Shown here piece after piece: positions 10,601 through 22,989 of a stretch of DNA of 64,000 nucleotides. The notes under the pieces are model-generated. The model was given only the letters and a program-made list of their open reading frames with translations, made no database searches and had not been told where the DNA came from. Made by a program: the position numbers and the translations under genes. Location of the stretch: NCBI GenBank assembly GCA_018806985.1, contig JADANN010000221.1, positions 186,001-250,000 of the forward strand, read 5' to 3'. The stretch's first letter is position 1. Every line of letters starts with the position of its first letter. This DNA is from Angiostrongylus vasorum (taxonomy: Eukaryota; Nematoda; Chromadorea; Rhabditida; Metastrongylidae).

Positions 10601-13600
10601 AATAAAATGAGACCATTGCTGTATTTGGATACTCGGGTACTTGGACGGCCCAAACTCAATGGTGGTGCGGGTCCCAGTATGTTCTCCACTTTTCGGAGTT
10701 TTCCTGGTTTAGCCATTGTGTTTCCCTGGAGTCCGAAGGTCAGCCTGGCGAAAACGTGCTCCAGGTCTTCACCACCACAGGCTGTCGCCGCTTTTGTGGA
10801 TCAGAGGGAGATTTGCCACCATACGACTAGTTTGATATCACAACGGTGGTGGATCCTGGTATAGGTTTACTCCTACCTGGGCTTTCTGGTGGAAATGCCG
10901 GACCTTTCTCAGCTTGGGAGACCTTGCCGGGCTCTCCCCCCTGAACATCGCATCCCAACACCAAGGAATATTTCCCAGCCACAATGAGGCGGTAAACTGT
11001 TGTGAGGACCATTCCTGTGGACACAACAATTCGTATTGCATGCTGCCAAAGATATTGTTGCATGCAAAGCGTCTTTTTTAAACCATTATTTCAAATCTCA
11101 CCGTTTTTCACTTTCTATTTGGTCGTATAATCGCTGATAATTCAGCGAATTGAGCGTTCACTATAAATGCGAGAGCTACGGATTATCGGTTATTATAGAT
11201 ACCTAAGGATCTTTTTGTTATTTACACGGCAACGTGACCAACATAGGAGTTATATGATGCGAAAATAACGCCTGCTTTAAACTTAACATGTCTCAGCTCA
11301 AGCTGAATTTTTTGACTTGTAATGGGAACCATTAGATTTCACCAATCTTTTCCTCTGGGATGAATGTCCTCATGTTTCGCCGTGAGTTTCTGATTCTGGA
11401 ACCTATGACACATATTTTCTTTATTTTATTTACGTCACAGCTTGTATCATGAAAGCTAAAGACGAATGAACAAGCAGGATTTCATGCAAAAGGACACACT
11501 GGTGTTCATCACTGTATCGTTTATATTTGCAGCTGCCGCTCAACTGGAGATTTTAAATTGTACAAAAATTATACATGCGACAGGGGAAATTCTCTATAAA
11601 TCTGTGAATTTCGTGAAATACTCCAGTGTTCGAGAAATTTTCAGTTATCGAAGAACCAGCTTTGTCCCAAATGGGTTAAGGAAAGCTTTCCTTTCACGGC
11701 TTTACTGAAATATTAAATACATGGGTAAGCAGTCCTGCTGATCGCTTTATAAGCGTATGATAAACGTAGCTCGTTCTTGATTGCACCTAATTTCCACTTC
11801 ATTCGACGTGGCACTACGTCTAGTTTCTCGCCGCGTGAGAAGGATGCGCATTGAAATCGACGCGTAGTTTTTGCAATTCGCACTCTGTATATCGCTTCCC
11901 TTCAGGTGTGACAGAAAAGAGCTAATTTCCACACATAATTCAGAAAAAAAATTTAGTGGAATGAGTTTTTTTTTGCCTCGATGGATCTCAGAGTCGTTCC
12001 TTACTCATTGTAGAGATATTGTACTACAGTAAATTTACCAAGGAGAACAGTAACTGAATAACCCGCCTTGATAATGGGGAATATATATCGGATAGTATGA
12101 GTCATATATTACCAACACCGCTGTCGCTTACTAGTTCCGACTTAGTTCTGTTGCGGCTGAAATCACCAGAATTTCGTCGATGGTTCATGATATCCTAATT
12201 TTGTCGCTGGTAGAGAGTTTTGCAGGTCATTATACCTGATTCAGGTTTCGTGGCCGCATCTGCCGTTAATCCAATATGGCTTGTTAAAACACGGTTACAA
12301 TTATATCATGGTAAATCCACCATTCTGCAAATGATTCGTCGAGTTTATTCACGCGAAGGCATTAGAGGATTCTACAAGGTTCTAAACGTTTGTCATTTGT
12401 CTGTTTTTTGTGTTTTCTGTCGTTTCTGTTGTTATTTGTCATCATTTCATTCCTGTCTGTCATCTGTTTCTTCTTCTGTTGTCATTTCCTTCTCATTTTC
12501 TAGCAAATTCAGGGAGTGACCGCATCGTATGCTGGTGTATCAGAAACAGTGATACAGTTTGTTATCTATGAGCACTTAAGAAGTATTCTTCTACGTCACC
12601 ATAACGTTTATGAGGACAAAGGAAAAGTGGCAAGTTCATCTTATCAAGACATATCGTTATTTTGCTGATAGGTCCTCATCTCGTCTCTCTTTATATTTCA
12701 CTTCTGTACTTTATTTTTTCTCCATGTTAAGGACTTTTTAAATTTTATGGTGGCTGGAGGTTGTGCAAAGTTCTTCGCATGTGTCATCACATATCCACAT
12801 GGTTTGTTCCTGTCAAGTCTTTTACAAAATAGTTGTGGTTTCAATTGTCACTTTCAGAACAATACTTAAATAATCACAGTAAGCGTTGTAACACTCAGTT
12901 TTCATTTTCTGTTCTGCTCCTATTTCATACGCGTGTAGCACAGTGGTTAGCGGCGCCATGTATTCACATAGGATTCATCCTGCGCTCCAGGCTAAGTAAG
13001 CCTTCCATCCCACCGGGGTTCGGCTAATTGTTGCCGAACTTGTTTAGGAGGATAGCAGCACTGACTCGATACGTCGGTAGGCCACCGCGAGTCATTGTAA
13101 AGGCCAGATAAGTATTCAGTCATCTCCAACGATTCTTAGTGAAGTCGACTCCATAATGTATCCCATATGGATTGATCAACGCTGGGCGCTTTATCCCCGC
13201 TTTATCCAGCGCCATACAGTGGTTAAAATTTTCGTTAACACAAAACCGGAATTCTCTTAGCTCGACCTATATATTTGTTCTTTATGATATCTCTTCTATG
13301 TTTTTTCAGAAGTAGTTCGAACCAGGCTACGAGAGGAGTCGGCAGTGAAGAGAGGTTTTTTTCGTACTTTATATGATTTGTATAAAGAAGGTGGTCGTTC
13401 TATGTATCGCGGATTATCAGTGCAGGTTAGGACGTCGAAATTACTTCACATCTATGACAAAATGTCTTTCATCTTATTTCAAAGTTTAACTAAATATCAA
13501 ATGCTTTACAAATTTTACGTGATGATTTGTTCGATACCATTTTTACAACAGATTCTTTTCGATGCGTTGTACTCAAATGGTAACGTGCTTAGGTGGATTT

Positions 13601-14172
13601 GAATTCAAATTAGACTCAAATTTTTCGCATGCTGGTCGCTTGCAATATTTTTTTGCCGAATTCATATGTTCTTATGGACCGATCTTGTTGAGCTGATGCG
13701 AGTTTGGTGTAGTTTGTTCTTGTTGGTCGATGGTTGACGTTTCGGCGATTTCGCCTTCCTCAGAGCCGTGCTATTACGAGTGGGATTAAGAAATGTACCA
13801 GCAAAACATTTCCGACTTGTAAGGGACAGTCCCCCTCTTAGCAGCAAGGCTCTGAGGAAGGCGAGATCGCCGAAACGTCAGCAATCGACCAACAACACCG
13901 ACAACAACAACAACGACATCAAAAGCTTATACCAACCTCGCATCAGCTCAACACGATCAGTTTATAAGAACATACAAACAAATATATCGATTATTTATGC
14001 AGAGCTTTATAAATAGAAATTCGGTCTTTTGAGTTTTGACGAATTGTCCATGTACTTTTCCTTCAGTAATATTATTGATGACTTTCTCCTCCGGTTGCAG
14101 CTGATGCGTACTGTTCCCAACACGGCGATAACGATGGGAACATACGAAGTCGTCGTGTACTTGTTGCATTAG
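5837..14172 (+). CDS. Mitochondrial pyrimidine-nucleotide carrier, SLC25A33/36 (Rim2) type
   Basis: A multi-exon member of the mitochondrial carrier family, expected in the inner membrane importing pyrimidine nucleotides. Exons: 5837-5897, 5974-6065 (3' end uncertain), 7356-7467, 8435-8513, 10124-10230, 12245-12378, 12513-12629, 12732-12801, 13310-13425, 14101-14172. Exons 5 to 10 join in perfect phase, and the total is about 319 residues, the usual length for the family. The three carrier signatures are visible: PLEVVKTRMQ in exon 2, NPIWLVKTRLQ in exon 6, and YPHEVVRTRLREE across exons 8-9. The Trp in the second signature, and PNLVGVAPSK followed by AVYFYSYS, fit SLC25A33/36 better than other carriers. 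The start follows a TTTTCAG acceptor by three bases. Exons 3 and 4 carry a frame problem described in the findings. Introns are packed with S1, S3, S4 and PLE-type repeats. The family call is firm; the exact substrate is inferred. Confidence 0.9.
6549..6905 (+). repeat. S4 dispersed repeat
   Basis: Starts near TTACCACCTCATCG, contains the box-B-like GAGATTCATCCCCCC and ends GGGCCATTCAAGTATCCAA. Confidence 0.75.
6912..7182 (+). repeat. S1 SINE copy
   Basis: Plus-oriented S1 directly downstream of an S4 copy, in the carrier intron. Includes GGCAAATTGGTACCAGACTT and TCATTGTAAAGCCCAGATAT. Confidence 0.75.
7356..8513 (+). CDS. Carrier exons 3-4: matrix loop and second repeat start, frame disturbed
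   Basis: Exon 3 (7356-7467) lies between a TGTAG acceptor and a gtaagt donor. In one frame it begins VTLVETQSLSSS and hits a TAG at about 7414; in another it ends LNIMRYFS. Exon 4 (8435-8513) starts YIVKTEG in the frame that continues LNIMRYFS, but its second half, GALYKGLLPNLVGVAPSK, is one base out. Removing one G from the GGG at about 8453 would give a continuous carrier reading. An indel-free alternative uses an earlier exon 3 donor at about 7405, but it loses the conserved TEG motif. Confidence 0.65.
7563..7619. repeat. AT microsatellite
   Basis: About 55 bases of alternating AT with two interruptions, in a carrier intron. Confidence 0.95.
7940..8165. repeat. Inverted pair of S3 copies
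   Basis: A minus-oriented half (7940-8030) and a plus-oriented half (8085-8165), separated by about 55 bases, in a carrier intron. Confidence 0.55.
8786..8821 (-). ncRNA. Hammerhead-like motif H3
   Basis: Minus strand GGCT, CTGAGGA, stem II, GAAAC, ATCAGC. Core complete; stem III sequence is ACAT instead of the self-complementary ACGT. Confidence 0.5.
9300..9550 (-). repeat. PLE-type dispersed repeat with decayed hammerhead core
   Basis: Shares TTCGACGTCTTCGT-type sequence and the tail GTTAGCTAGCACATG with 18520-18790; fragments recur at 30080-30480 and 45450-45600. Confidence 0.5.
9755..9895 (-). repeat. S3 copy in carrier intron
   Basis: Minus-oriented; GCAAAACTCCGGACCGCAGG through ACGCGTTCACCACCGCACC. 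Confidence 0.6.
10124..14172 (+). CDS. Carrier exons 5-10: second and third carrier repeats, intact frame
   Basis: Six exons join without any indel. Exon 5 (10124-10230) encodes AVYFYSYSTSKR through HMVSAGSAG. Exon 6 (12245-12378) has NPIWLVKTRLQ. Exon 7 (12513-12629) has SYAGVSETVIQFVIYE. Exon 8 (12732-12801) has FMVAGGCAKFFACVITYPH. Exon 9 (13310-13425) has EVVRTRLREE and GGRSMYRGLSVQ. Exon 10 (14101-14172) has LMRTVPNTAITMGTYE and a TAG stop. Exon 7 may use a GC donor (gcaagt at 12630), though a GT three bases upstream keeps the same phase. Confidence 0.92.
10617..11003 (-). repeat. S4 copy in carrier intron
   Basis: Near full length, minus-oriented: TACTTGGACGGCCCAAACTC to CACAATGAGGCGGTAAACTG. 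Confidence 0.8.
12929..13207 (+). repeat. S1 SINE copy
   Basis: Plus-oriented S1 between carrier exons 8 and 9, with box A as GTGTAGCACAGTGGTTAGC. Confidence 0.75.
13732..13767 (-). ncRNA. Hammerhead-like motif H4
   Basis: Minus strand GGCT, CTGAGGA, GGCG/CGCC stem II, GAAACGTC. The 3' stem I strand reads AAC, a weaker match. It lies in the carrier's last intron, facing H5. Confidence 0.5.
13848..13882 (+). ncRNA. Hammerhead-like motif H5, best copy
   Basis: Plus strand GGCT, CTGAGGA, stem II GGCG-AGAT-CGCC, GAAACGTC, AGC. Every invariant core base is present and stem I pairs (GCT with AGC). ACGT is self-complementary, as in minimal-stem-III hammerheads that act as dimers. Located in sense orientation in the carrier's last intron. 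Confidence 0.65.
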
Positions 14173-15767
14173 TTCTGAGTAGTATACCCAGTCCAAATCT
14201 CTGTTGACTGGCCTGTTACTTTTGTATAGCATTCCGGACAATAACAATATGTTTCTATTTGTTTTGTTTATTTCTTTCTTAATCATTGCACACCGTTGCG
14301 TTCCGATTGGTGCTGCAGATTATGCCAGTGATCTTCACGAAGTGGTTTTCTCCGTTGTTTTCTTTTTTAAATCGTAATCGTTCGAAGTACCAGCACATTT
14401 GTTTCAATGTTACGTTTTATTACAAAATATATCCTTATTTCCAACAGCTTTTCTCCATTTCAAGATTGTTCGTGTACAGAAATGCTAATATAATCTGCAT
14501 CAGTCAGCTTCCTCTACAGGTATCTTGATGTTGCGCTCTTCGCTGTTGTGAAAATGCTCAAATATCTCTAAACTTCACATTTTCTTTGTTTTCCGCACAT
14601 CTAGGTATTTTATTGTTAACGATTCACTTAGCATCAAAGCTGTTTGTTGCATTGGAAGTGAAATTCACGAACAAAGTATTCATTCCTCAAAGAAGTATAT
14701 CGGTGTGACACATACCATAGAATATGATTGCTCCACAGTATACGTCCAAGCTCTTAACTAAGGCGTCCGTAGCAAAGTGAGAGTTGAGTGAGATATGCGG
14801 AATATCTCTTGGCTCGTGATGCATGCAGTTGTTTGAAGCGGTTTCGTTCTTGCTCGGATGAAATGTCCTCGTCCGGCAAACATCTGTAGAAATCAGGGTA
14901 TGTCTTCCAAGGTGACCCTCTAGTGTTCTTTCCTATTTGGAGGAGAACTTTGGGAATTATGAAGCGAATGAGAGAAGCACAAGCAAGGGAACGTTTTCGA
15001 AAGTGTTCAATAATCTAAAGGTAGCAACCCATCAGTAACTTTGGCTCGCTTGTTTTCCGGGATAGGCTTCTAATACGCTAGAATGAAGCTTCCATTGGTT
15101 CGTCTTCAAATTTCTGTTTTTTCTGTAATTTGTTTAACACCAATATAAACTGGTGAGGCGTACTCAGAACTGGGAATTCAACCTATTTAAGGATTTCTAG
15201 AGAGTTGATGTAAATTATTGCCAGTTGGCACGAATACTAAGTTTTTTAGTGAGATCTGTAGGGGGTTCCCTCTAGGCGAAGATAAAGGGATGAAGTTAGA
15301 ATGATTGCTATTAGGGTACTCTAATATTTGGTAGCTACTTGATATCTACACTCACATATTGTCTCTTTCGCAGTGTTCGACAAAGTCCTCCTTCAACTGC
15401 TCCAATTCCTTAGTGGAGTTTGTTGTGCACGTTTGCCTTCTCGCACGAGTGAGGTGCGCCCTGTCAAATTGTTCGCTTTCCGGCCGGACCTGATATATGC
15501 AGTTGTTTTTTTGTTTAAAAAAGACCGTGCAATATCATCACAGCCGATTTTCGCTTAACATCAACATGGGTAATCAATATCTTGGGTTATTGGCAAGGTT
15601 ATACGAGTTCCTCAAAGGTCTTTATTGTGCTCTACCCTTCGACACCATAACTCCACTTATAGCCCTTCCGTACGACAGGGTTACGGTGAAACAGCTACAA
15701 AGATCTGTAACCACTTGGCATAAGCTTATCAGTAAACCACAATGAAATATGTGGAAGAAAATGTTGT

Positions 15768-15950
15768 GCATCGACGGGATGCACCATATATCCGAGTCCG
15801 TTAAGCATCGTGGGAGCTGTTTGAGTTGCATCTCTGGCCTATACGAAGCCCGTGGTGGTCCAAGGATGTATCAAGTCAGCGCCCTGATCCTTCTACGAGA
15901 GCAAAGTCTTGAACGAAAGGATGGGAGACTTCTTTAGCGCTGGGCATTTG
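15768..15950 (-). repeat. Degraded S1 fragment
   Basis: Minus-oriented partial match: CGACGGGATGCACCATAT to GATGTATCAAGTCAGCGCCC. Highly diverged. Confidence 0.45.
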
Positions 15951-16377
15951 AGTCGGAATAAGGACCCTCTGTGTATTACAAAGGAGCTCTAACTACTGGA
16001 CTGTACGCATCCTTAAACAAGGATATCAATTTACTTGGAAAACCGACTTTCCTTTACCCTCGGTATGACTAATCAACATGTGTTTAAAGTGTCCAGCTTA
16101 CGCGAGGTTATTATTAAAATGTATTCGACTAAAAATAACGATAAGGGCGTTTTTCGTTAGCCGAATAAAGTTCCATGACAAGTTCTCGTAAGTTGAACAC
16201 TCTAAGCAGATACCAATCTACTATTCTTCAATACACTGATGACCTTGCGGACCACCGTGAACTGGTTTATCAGTATGGGACAAATGAAGGAGTACTATGT
16301 TGTACGTGTTTCTCATCCAGAGCAAATGTAAACGTACGAGGAATCAATGTTAAGCCAAATGCGAACAATCGCTAGTT

Positions 16378-16650
16378 TGTCGCGAATAGTGTAGTGGTTA
16401 GTGATGACGTCGATCAGGAAACAAAGGCACTAGTTCGATACCCACTCCGCCCCAACGCTCTCCTCCGATCCACGTAAGAACGCCATAGTTCGGCTATCCC
16501 CAAGATTGTAAGGAGAACATACTCGACCAGCATTCTACGACATTCATAAAGAAGACGAAATCCTCAAGCAGGAGCTGAAACATGTGAAATCTTCGAAGAC
16601 CACTGTGGACGAATAATGGGAGGAAAAACGAATCGAATGCAAGAAGTGCT
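16378..16650 (+). repeat. S2 SINE copy
   Basis: Box A AATAGTGTAGTGGTTAGTGA and box B AGTTCGATACCC, then a body ending ACGAATCGAATGC. Confidence 0.6.
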
Positions 16651-18479
16651 GGTATCCGCATAGTAGATGTGATGATGGGTCATTGAAAAAGTAAAATAAA
16701 GAAACGCTTTTGGTTTACTCTGCGCCGTCTTTACACTTACACTTTACACTATTTACACAATACATGTTTTTCTTTTTTTACTGCTAACACTTTGAGGGCT
16801 ATTGTTCCACAAAAGAACTGTCCCACTTTTGCGACTCTGCAATTGCAGAACTGCTAAAAACGGTTGAGCGAGACCGTCACTTTTTGCAGACGAAGATGAT
16901 TGATAATAAAACGACAATGACTGATAATATTGCCTAAAATAATGATGTAAACATAATGGCAAAGCCAAATCTGGCCTCGATATCTATTCATTTTTTCAAA
17001 AAAAGGGATATGTTTTATCTAGAATCTTTTCGATTGCACTATGTATATGTCATATGTCTACACATGTGTACAAGAGATTGTAATACTGTTGAAGGTGATG
17101 GACGACGACATAAAGAGAACGACAAAACCATGGATGAGGCTACTAAGACATATCTGCTTAGCACTGCCATTTTTTTTTCGTACAAATGGATTAGCGGAAA
17201 CGCTGTTGCTAGTGGGGAGTGGGGGTATATATGACCCGTGTGTTGGCAGAGGATGGGACCAGTCGGCGTGAGTCCATTTCAATTCATGGCGCATGCAGTG
17301 ATGGCTATCGATTAGCTGCGGCAGTAACGCAAAATTGTAAGTCGGATTTCTAACTGCTACGGGAAAAAAATTGGTTTCCAAGTAGGACACTACCACTTAC
17401 GATTCGAGCTTTTTGCATTAGATCAAGGTTAGATGAAAGGGCTGCGTGTCTTCTAGAAGTCTATGGAAGACGTTAGAGTCATTCGAGAACATCGGATAGC
17501 TACAAAATGAGCGACAGTTATTTATCGATCGAAACAAAACAAACAAACCTTTTTCCGAGGCTTACCTGTTTCATACAAAAGTCTCACATACATAAAAAAA
17601 CGAAACTGGATCTAGTACGCATATAAAGGCAAACACAAACGTATACATAATGTAAAAATGGTCAAATATGAAGTGAAACATGTAGCATTGTCAGTAGCGA
17701 TGCCCTCGACTAAACGGTGCAGTTTCCTTGACCTAGCAACCCCTGGAATAGCAATTTCTTCCACACTATGTAGCTATAGCTTTAAAGTGCATAAGAAGCC
17801 TTGTGATCATCTATGATGACGGTGAGATAACGACAATTTCACTCCAGTGTAGCCCCAAATAATCATTAGCTTGGCTTGCTCATTCATTGCATTGTTGTGG
17901 ATGTTTAACATCATCAGAAGTTTTTCTCATTTCTCCACTATGCTGCTGAGTCAGATTATTTTTATACGCTTACGAAAGCTTCCTTGATGACTTGTGATGG
18001 TTTCAATCATGTGGGCCTTTATTTTGATCAGTCTTCACCACGTGGTATAGCTGTGTGCCAACTGTCCATGAAGAGGCGTCTTAAGGTGCAAGTACACATG
18101 CTTCATACCGGAAATAATGAAAACAAAATCAGGACAGAGCTACGGAGCAAAGTTTCGGAAATCAATAACGATAACATGTGTTGCTTAAATGCAGCATGCT
18201 TTCAGCGAGCTGTCACGCAGGAAGAAGCGTTAGTGAACCTGTAATAGTTTCAAAACACTGTGTTGAAACACGTCGAAAGAGGTACTTCGCCTGCATAGCC
18301 ATCTGGAACAGCGACCTGCAGCAGAAGAGCGTTCACTCTCAATCGGTACACTTGTGGAGGTGTTGCGCATTTCCATTTCGAACCTCAGTTACGGATAGAT
18401 CGATGCCAGCGAACACAGTTGAAGGCGTTTTTAAGCGACGGAAATACTTCGCGTAGACAGAGATAGCACGTAAAAACAA

Positions 18480-18790
18480 CATGTGGTCAACAAGTACCTT
18501 TAGATTATTCAGCTTAAAAGAGGTTGTCATGCAACTTTTATCCGGTTAACGTTCCGACGTCTTTGTCTTCTTCAGAGCGTCGATGGTCCGCAGTCGTTCG
18601 TACTCGATGTGGTCTCGTCTTCGCATCGAGTCGAATGTTCTTCAGTGGAACACCCCTCGAATGAGGCAACCTCACCTGGCTATGCTACTGTATACAGGAC
18701 GATTGCTGACTAATTGTCGACTGATAGTGATTTCTTCCCATGTCGACAACTGATCCTGTAGCGGTCGCTTTATTACGTTAGCTAGCACAT
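18480..18790 (-). repeat. PLE-type dispersed repeat
   Basis: Longest copy of the second hammerhead-bearing repeat, ending at GTTAGCTAGCACATG where an S4 fragment begins. Confidence 0.5.
18543..18578 (-). ncRNA. Hammerhead-like motif H9, second type
   Basis: Minus strand CTGAAGA, stem II AGACAAAGACGTC, then GGAAC where GAAAC is expected. Belongs to a second repeat type with GACG stem II. Core base altered. Confidence 0.35.
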
Positions 18791-18945
18791 GCTTGATACT
18801 TGATACTTGAACGGCCCGTCCTCACTAGTTTTGCGGGCCCCAGCATTATCACCATTTTTCGGAGATTTGTTGGTTAAGTCATTGCGGTTCCCTGGAATCT
18901 CGAGGACAGCCAGGCCAAAGTATTCCCCAGCTATCAAATAGCGAA
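18787..18945 (-). repeat. S4 3' fragment
   Basis: GATACTTGAACGGCCCGTCC to CAGCCAGGCCAAAG only. Confidence 0.7.
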
Positions 18946-20037
18946 ATAACAATTAACTAATACGCCTGTAGATTGTTCAGCTTATGCGAGGTTGTTATAT
19001 AACAACATGTAGTCGTCGCTAGAATCGTATTATATTAACAACATGCCGAGGCATCAAAGGTTGAAAAGCCGAAATCAGCTATTTCCCGAACACTTAGTAG
19101 TGCCAACCACTACTTACCCGGGCCTATCAGCGTTCTACTACTAAGCCTCTAGCTCTTTTACACTCTCAGTTGGAAAACTGTCAAATCTAATATTTGGCAC
19201 ATGAGAAGCAGAAAAAAAAGATAGTACAGAAAAACTCGCTTCGTCGTAACTGTAAAAAGAATAGGAGGATCTATTGCTACATGATGACAGCGTTCCTCAA
19301 GGGATTACGAGAAGCGCAAGATGTGTTACAAGACCTGCACCACGTATTTTGCTGCATTTCATACCTAGAAAGAATTCGCCGTCATCTTAAGACAAATCTA
19401 AAGAACGGGAACGTGGCACAGTCTGTGCAATCTTATCAAACATAAACAAAAACAATTTTGCGTAAGCACTTCCAACACGTAAAAAAAAAGGAAAAAAAGA
19501 CGCAGTTGAACACAGAAGATGTCACTCCCAAGTTCCTCGTGCACCTCAGATATTATAGCTCCTTTTACAAACGCAACACTCCGACTTGAAGTTTTTGCAT
19601 TTAGATTTTCGCACAACCTACTATTTCTGGTTCAAACACTGATGTTTTGTCACAAACAGCGCCAAGTATGACGGAGAGCACCTGTGCAGCATTTTCGCAC
19701 AATCGGCATGTGAGTGAAATGTGGCCATAGTTCCGTAATATTTGTCTCCTTCCCATCGTTTTTCCCACAGCGAATTATGACTATAGTTACTTCGTATTTG
19801 TTCTTCTTCTCACTGTTTTTATAAACAGCCGAACTAAAAACAGGATCGCCAGTGAATACAAGTTTGGAAAACATCATTAACTCTTCAGTGATTTATGAAC
19901 TCCGACATAGCTAGTTTCCAAGACTGACTTTCTATTAGCCTCAACATTGATCGACAACCTGCTGTTTTCTTGATAAGCATACATGAGGTATTTATTATAT
20001 ACTATTTTTTTCACACACAAAAGCTGACACCTCTCAA

Positions 20038-20408
20038 CGTTTTACCACCTCCACCTCATCGTGGCTGGGAGGTGTTCCTGCGTGTCGGACTGCGATATAA
20101 AGCGAGGGATTCGTCCCCCCGCATGGTCTCTCAAGCTGAGAAGGAGTCCGGCTTTTCCATAACAAAGCCCAACCAAGAGTAAACCAATACCAGGATTCAC
20201 AACCGTCTTGGTATCAAAGTCGCATGGTGGCAAATCCTCCTCTGATCCACAAGGGCTGCGACTGCCTGTTGTGGTGACGACCTGGGGGCAGACTTTGGCC
20301 AGGCTGTCCTCGGGCGAACCACAAAGGCTTAACCAGCAAATCGCCGAAAAATGGTGATTATGCTGGGGCCCGCACGACTAGTGAGGACGGGCCGTTCAAG
20401 TATCAAGT
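20038..20408 (+). repeat. S4 copy
   Basis: Full length, plus-oriented, ending GACGGGCCGTTCAAGTATCA and a short AAGTAAGTAA tail. Confidence 0.8.
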
Positions 20409-20689
20409 AAGTAAATCTGATAATTCGATGGATTTCGCATTCTGCAGAGCATTGAAATCACCTTGACTGCAATCTAGTCTGCCAAACACCTACAAAACCC
20501 CAACGGAAAAACCACGATACCTAGATTCCCATTGCATTGAAAACAAAATCGTTTCTTCGCACCCTCAGCGCTTTCTATGAGTCTCCAAATGAGTATTTTA
20601 CGTGGAGACCAACCACGGAGAGTTCACATGGTTGGGTAAAGCGCCCCTTTCACGTTAAAATATCAGTCCGAGATATTGTGTGAGATCAT

Positions 20690-21010
20690 GTGTGGTAACG
20701 AAGCATTCTTTCCTGCGGTCAATTTTTGAATTCTCCGAATTTATCCAAAACGCCTCGAGGGTTTTACACACTGAGCTTTACAGTTCCTGTGCGAGGATGG
20801 TCAGTTCTACTTCAAAATCTTTCCCGTAATATCACTGTATCCCATGCGCGCCCAATGGAGTATTTTGATCAACTTTACACTTAAAGTCCAGATTTTCTTT
20901 CATACGGCCATGAAGTGATCTGCCCATCGTGCCGATATATGCCCCTATATTATCTACAAGAAATCAGATAAACCGTACCCGAACTCATGCTGTAATCATC
21001 TCTAGCGTTA
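20690..21010 (-). pseudogene. PLE GIY-YIG endonuclease fragment
   Basis: Minus-strand translation reads SSGTVYLISC, then DFKCKVDQ-like and DFEVELTILAQE segments broken by stops. The pattern matches the fragment at 1275-1500. Confidence 0.5.
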
Positions 21011-21792
21011 CGGCAAATTATGCACTTGTGCGCTTCGCATAGGCGGTCATATAGGTGGTCGAACTAACTTGCGTATTAGAGTGTTTGGTGGTGTTTCAAT
21101 CACTGTCGCCGAATTCTCTAGACCGGCCTTCCTAAGCAATGTTTTATAGCCGCACTTATTTCGTTTGAAATGAAGAGCAGGATGAAGGGGACTTTATTAT
21201 CGCTAAACATATCGTTTGGGGCATAGTTCTTCCTCTACGCCTACCCCGAGGAGATACAGTTTTGTAGCCTTTGGAAACGACTATTCACCCGTTTTAGGGA
21301 TTCTTCTTCTGCTCTCTTCCTGTGCACACATTGATGGCTATTCGATACATCATTCTTACAAGCACTCTTTTGGTATGTGAGGGATGAGAAGAGAGACCAC
21401 TATGTTTTTTGTCACTAGGCTTTCGGCACCATTTCATGATGTAGTGATATTTTTTCACTTTTTTTTTGGTTTTTTTTTCGTTTCTGATGCACCTGAAGTC
21501 TAGTTGCAGTTTCCTGCTAAGGTTATGGATATATTTGGCTAACTAGGTTGGAGTTAACTTGACTTTCCCAAACTCTGAAGAATACGAAATCCGACGAAAT
21601 CTCAACTATTGTTAATAAATAAATAGTACAGTAACAACCTCGAAGGTGCTTATCAAAAAAACAGCGAGTATGTAAATAGTTTTCCAATTAATCAAGGCTG
21701 TTTTCTTACAAAACAAAATGTGTCAACTTTACCACTGGAGTTTTACGGAAAACTATTAAGCTGGTGTTAATAATTTCCATCTTTCATACTAA

Positions 21793-21935
<143 letters not shown>

Positions 21936-22119
21936 AATATTCGCCACCATACGCAGGTGTAGGGTTATTCCCAACAATATGCACCGAATGAAATGAATGT
22001 TCCTGACGGTTGTTTCTTCTGTTATTAAAATTTCTTTGCAGTACATTGCATTTGATCAATGGCTTCTCTCTCAAAAATGTTGTACTCCGTGTTGTCCGGC
22101 AAAAGCTATTTCATACGCA

Positions 22120-22490
22120 TTTTTTTTACATGGCCCGTCTTTCATACCTACTGTGCATATCCTAGTATTTCTTGCATTAGATTCATTTCTTCACATCCCG
22201 ATAACACCTTCCAATTTTTTTTGCGTCGGTTTGCCTGCTTCTTGAGGATTGGCCTCTACATTACGATTGTAGTTAAATGTTGGCCGAGTTCATTCTCTAT
22301 GGAGTCCTGGGATAGCCTGGCTAGAGCGCTTCCCACTTTAGTTGCACACAGCCAATTGTTACTAGATAAGGCTGATACCAATTCGCTGACGCCAGCGTGA
22401 TAAGTGGAAGCCTGGGGCCCTGGATGTGGTCGAACCATTACCTTGCTCGTAATCAATGGCGTCACTACCACTGCACTACTCTCCGCTTTA
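22120..22490 (-). repeat. S2 SINE copy
   Basis: Reverse complement head AGTAGTGCAGTGGTAGTGAC and GGTTCGACCACATC; body shared with 3115-3450 and 48008-48360. Confidence 0.65.
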
Positions 22491-22989
22491 TACACTTTGC
22501 ATTTTACAAAAACTTATACCTATTACGAGTTTTCGTTAGTATCAACTAGTTCCGCTACAATTTCTTATATGTTGTTCAGAAAGAGTAACTGAGAAAATTC
22601 TTAGTCGCGAGGCTACGTGGCGTGTCCCCACGTGGCGGCCAGGGGGGTTAATCGCGGACCAAAAGCGACCTTTGCTTCCCTAAGACGCCAGCGGATCCAG
22701 GGTATGAACTCCATTTTTCTGCTGCGCCGATTTGGCACATACTTCCTGTATTTGCTAGGCGTATTCATGCATGCATGTGTGGGTGCGTTCTCGCTTATGC
22801 GGTTTGTATTCTACGAGTCAATTCGGCCAAAAGCCTGCAATCAAGTGACAGGGAAGTATAAGTATATCGGAGGCGGTTAGGAGTGGCCTCCAACAAATAA
22901 GCTCCGTGTGCACTCTGGGAGAGCTTGGCAAGCTACTAGTGAGTATACCCAGCCCCCCACGTCCAGAGCACAGCAAGCTATATGTAGGT

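Larger units (their letters stand above)
14173..20037. other. Intergenic, no recognised gene
   Basis: Holds a degraded S1, an S2, a PLE-type repeat and an S4 fragment. The open frames here lack codon-level or family support. Confidence 0.5.
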
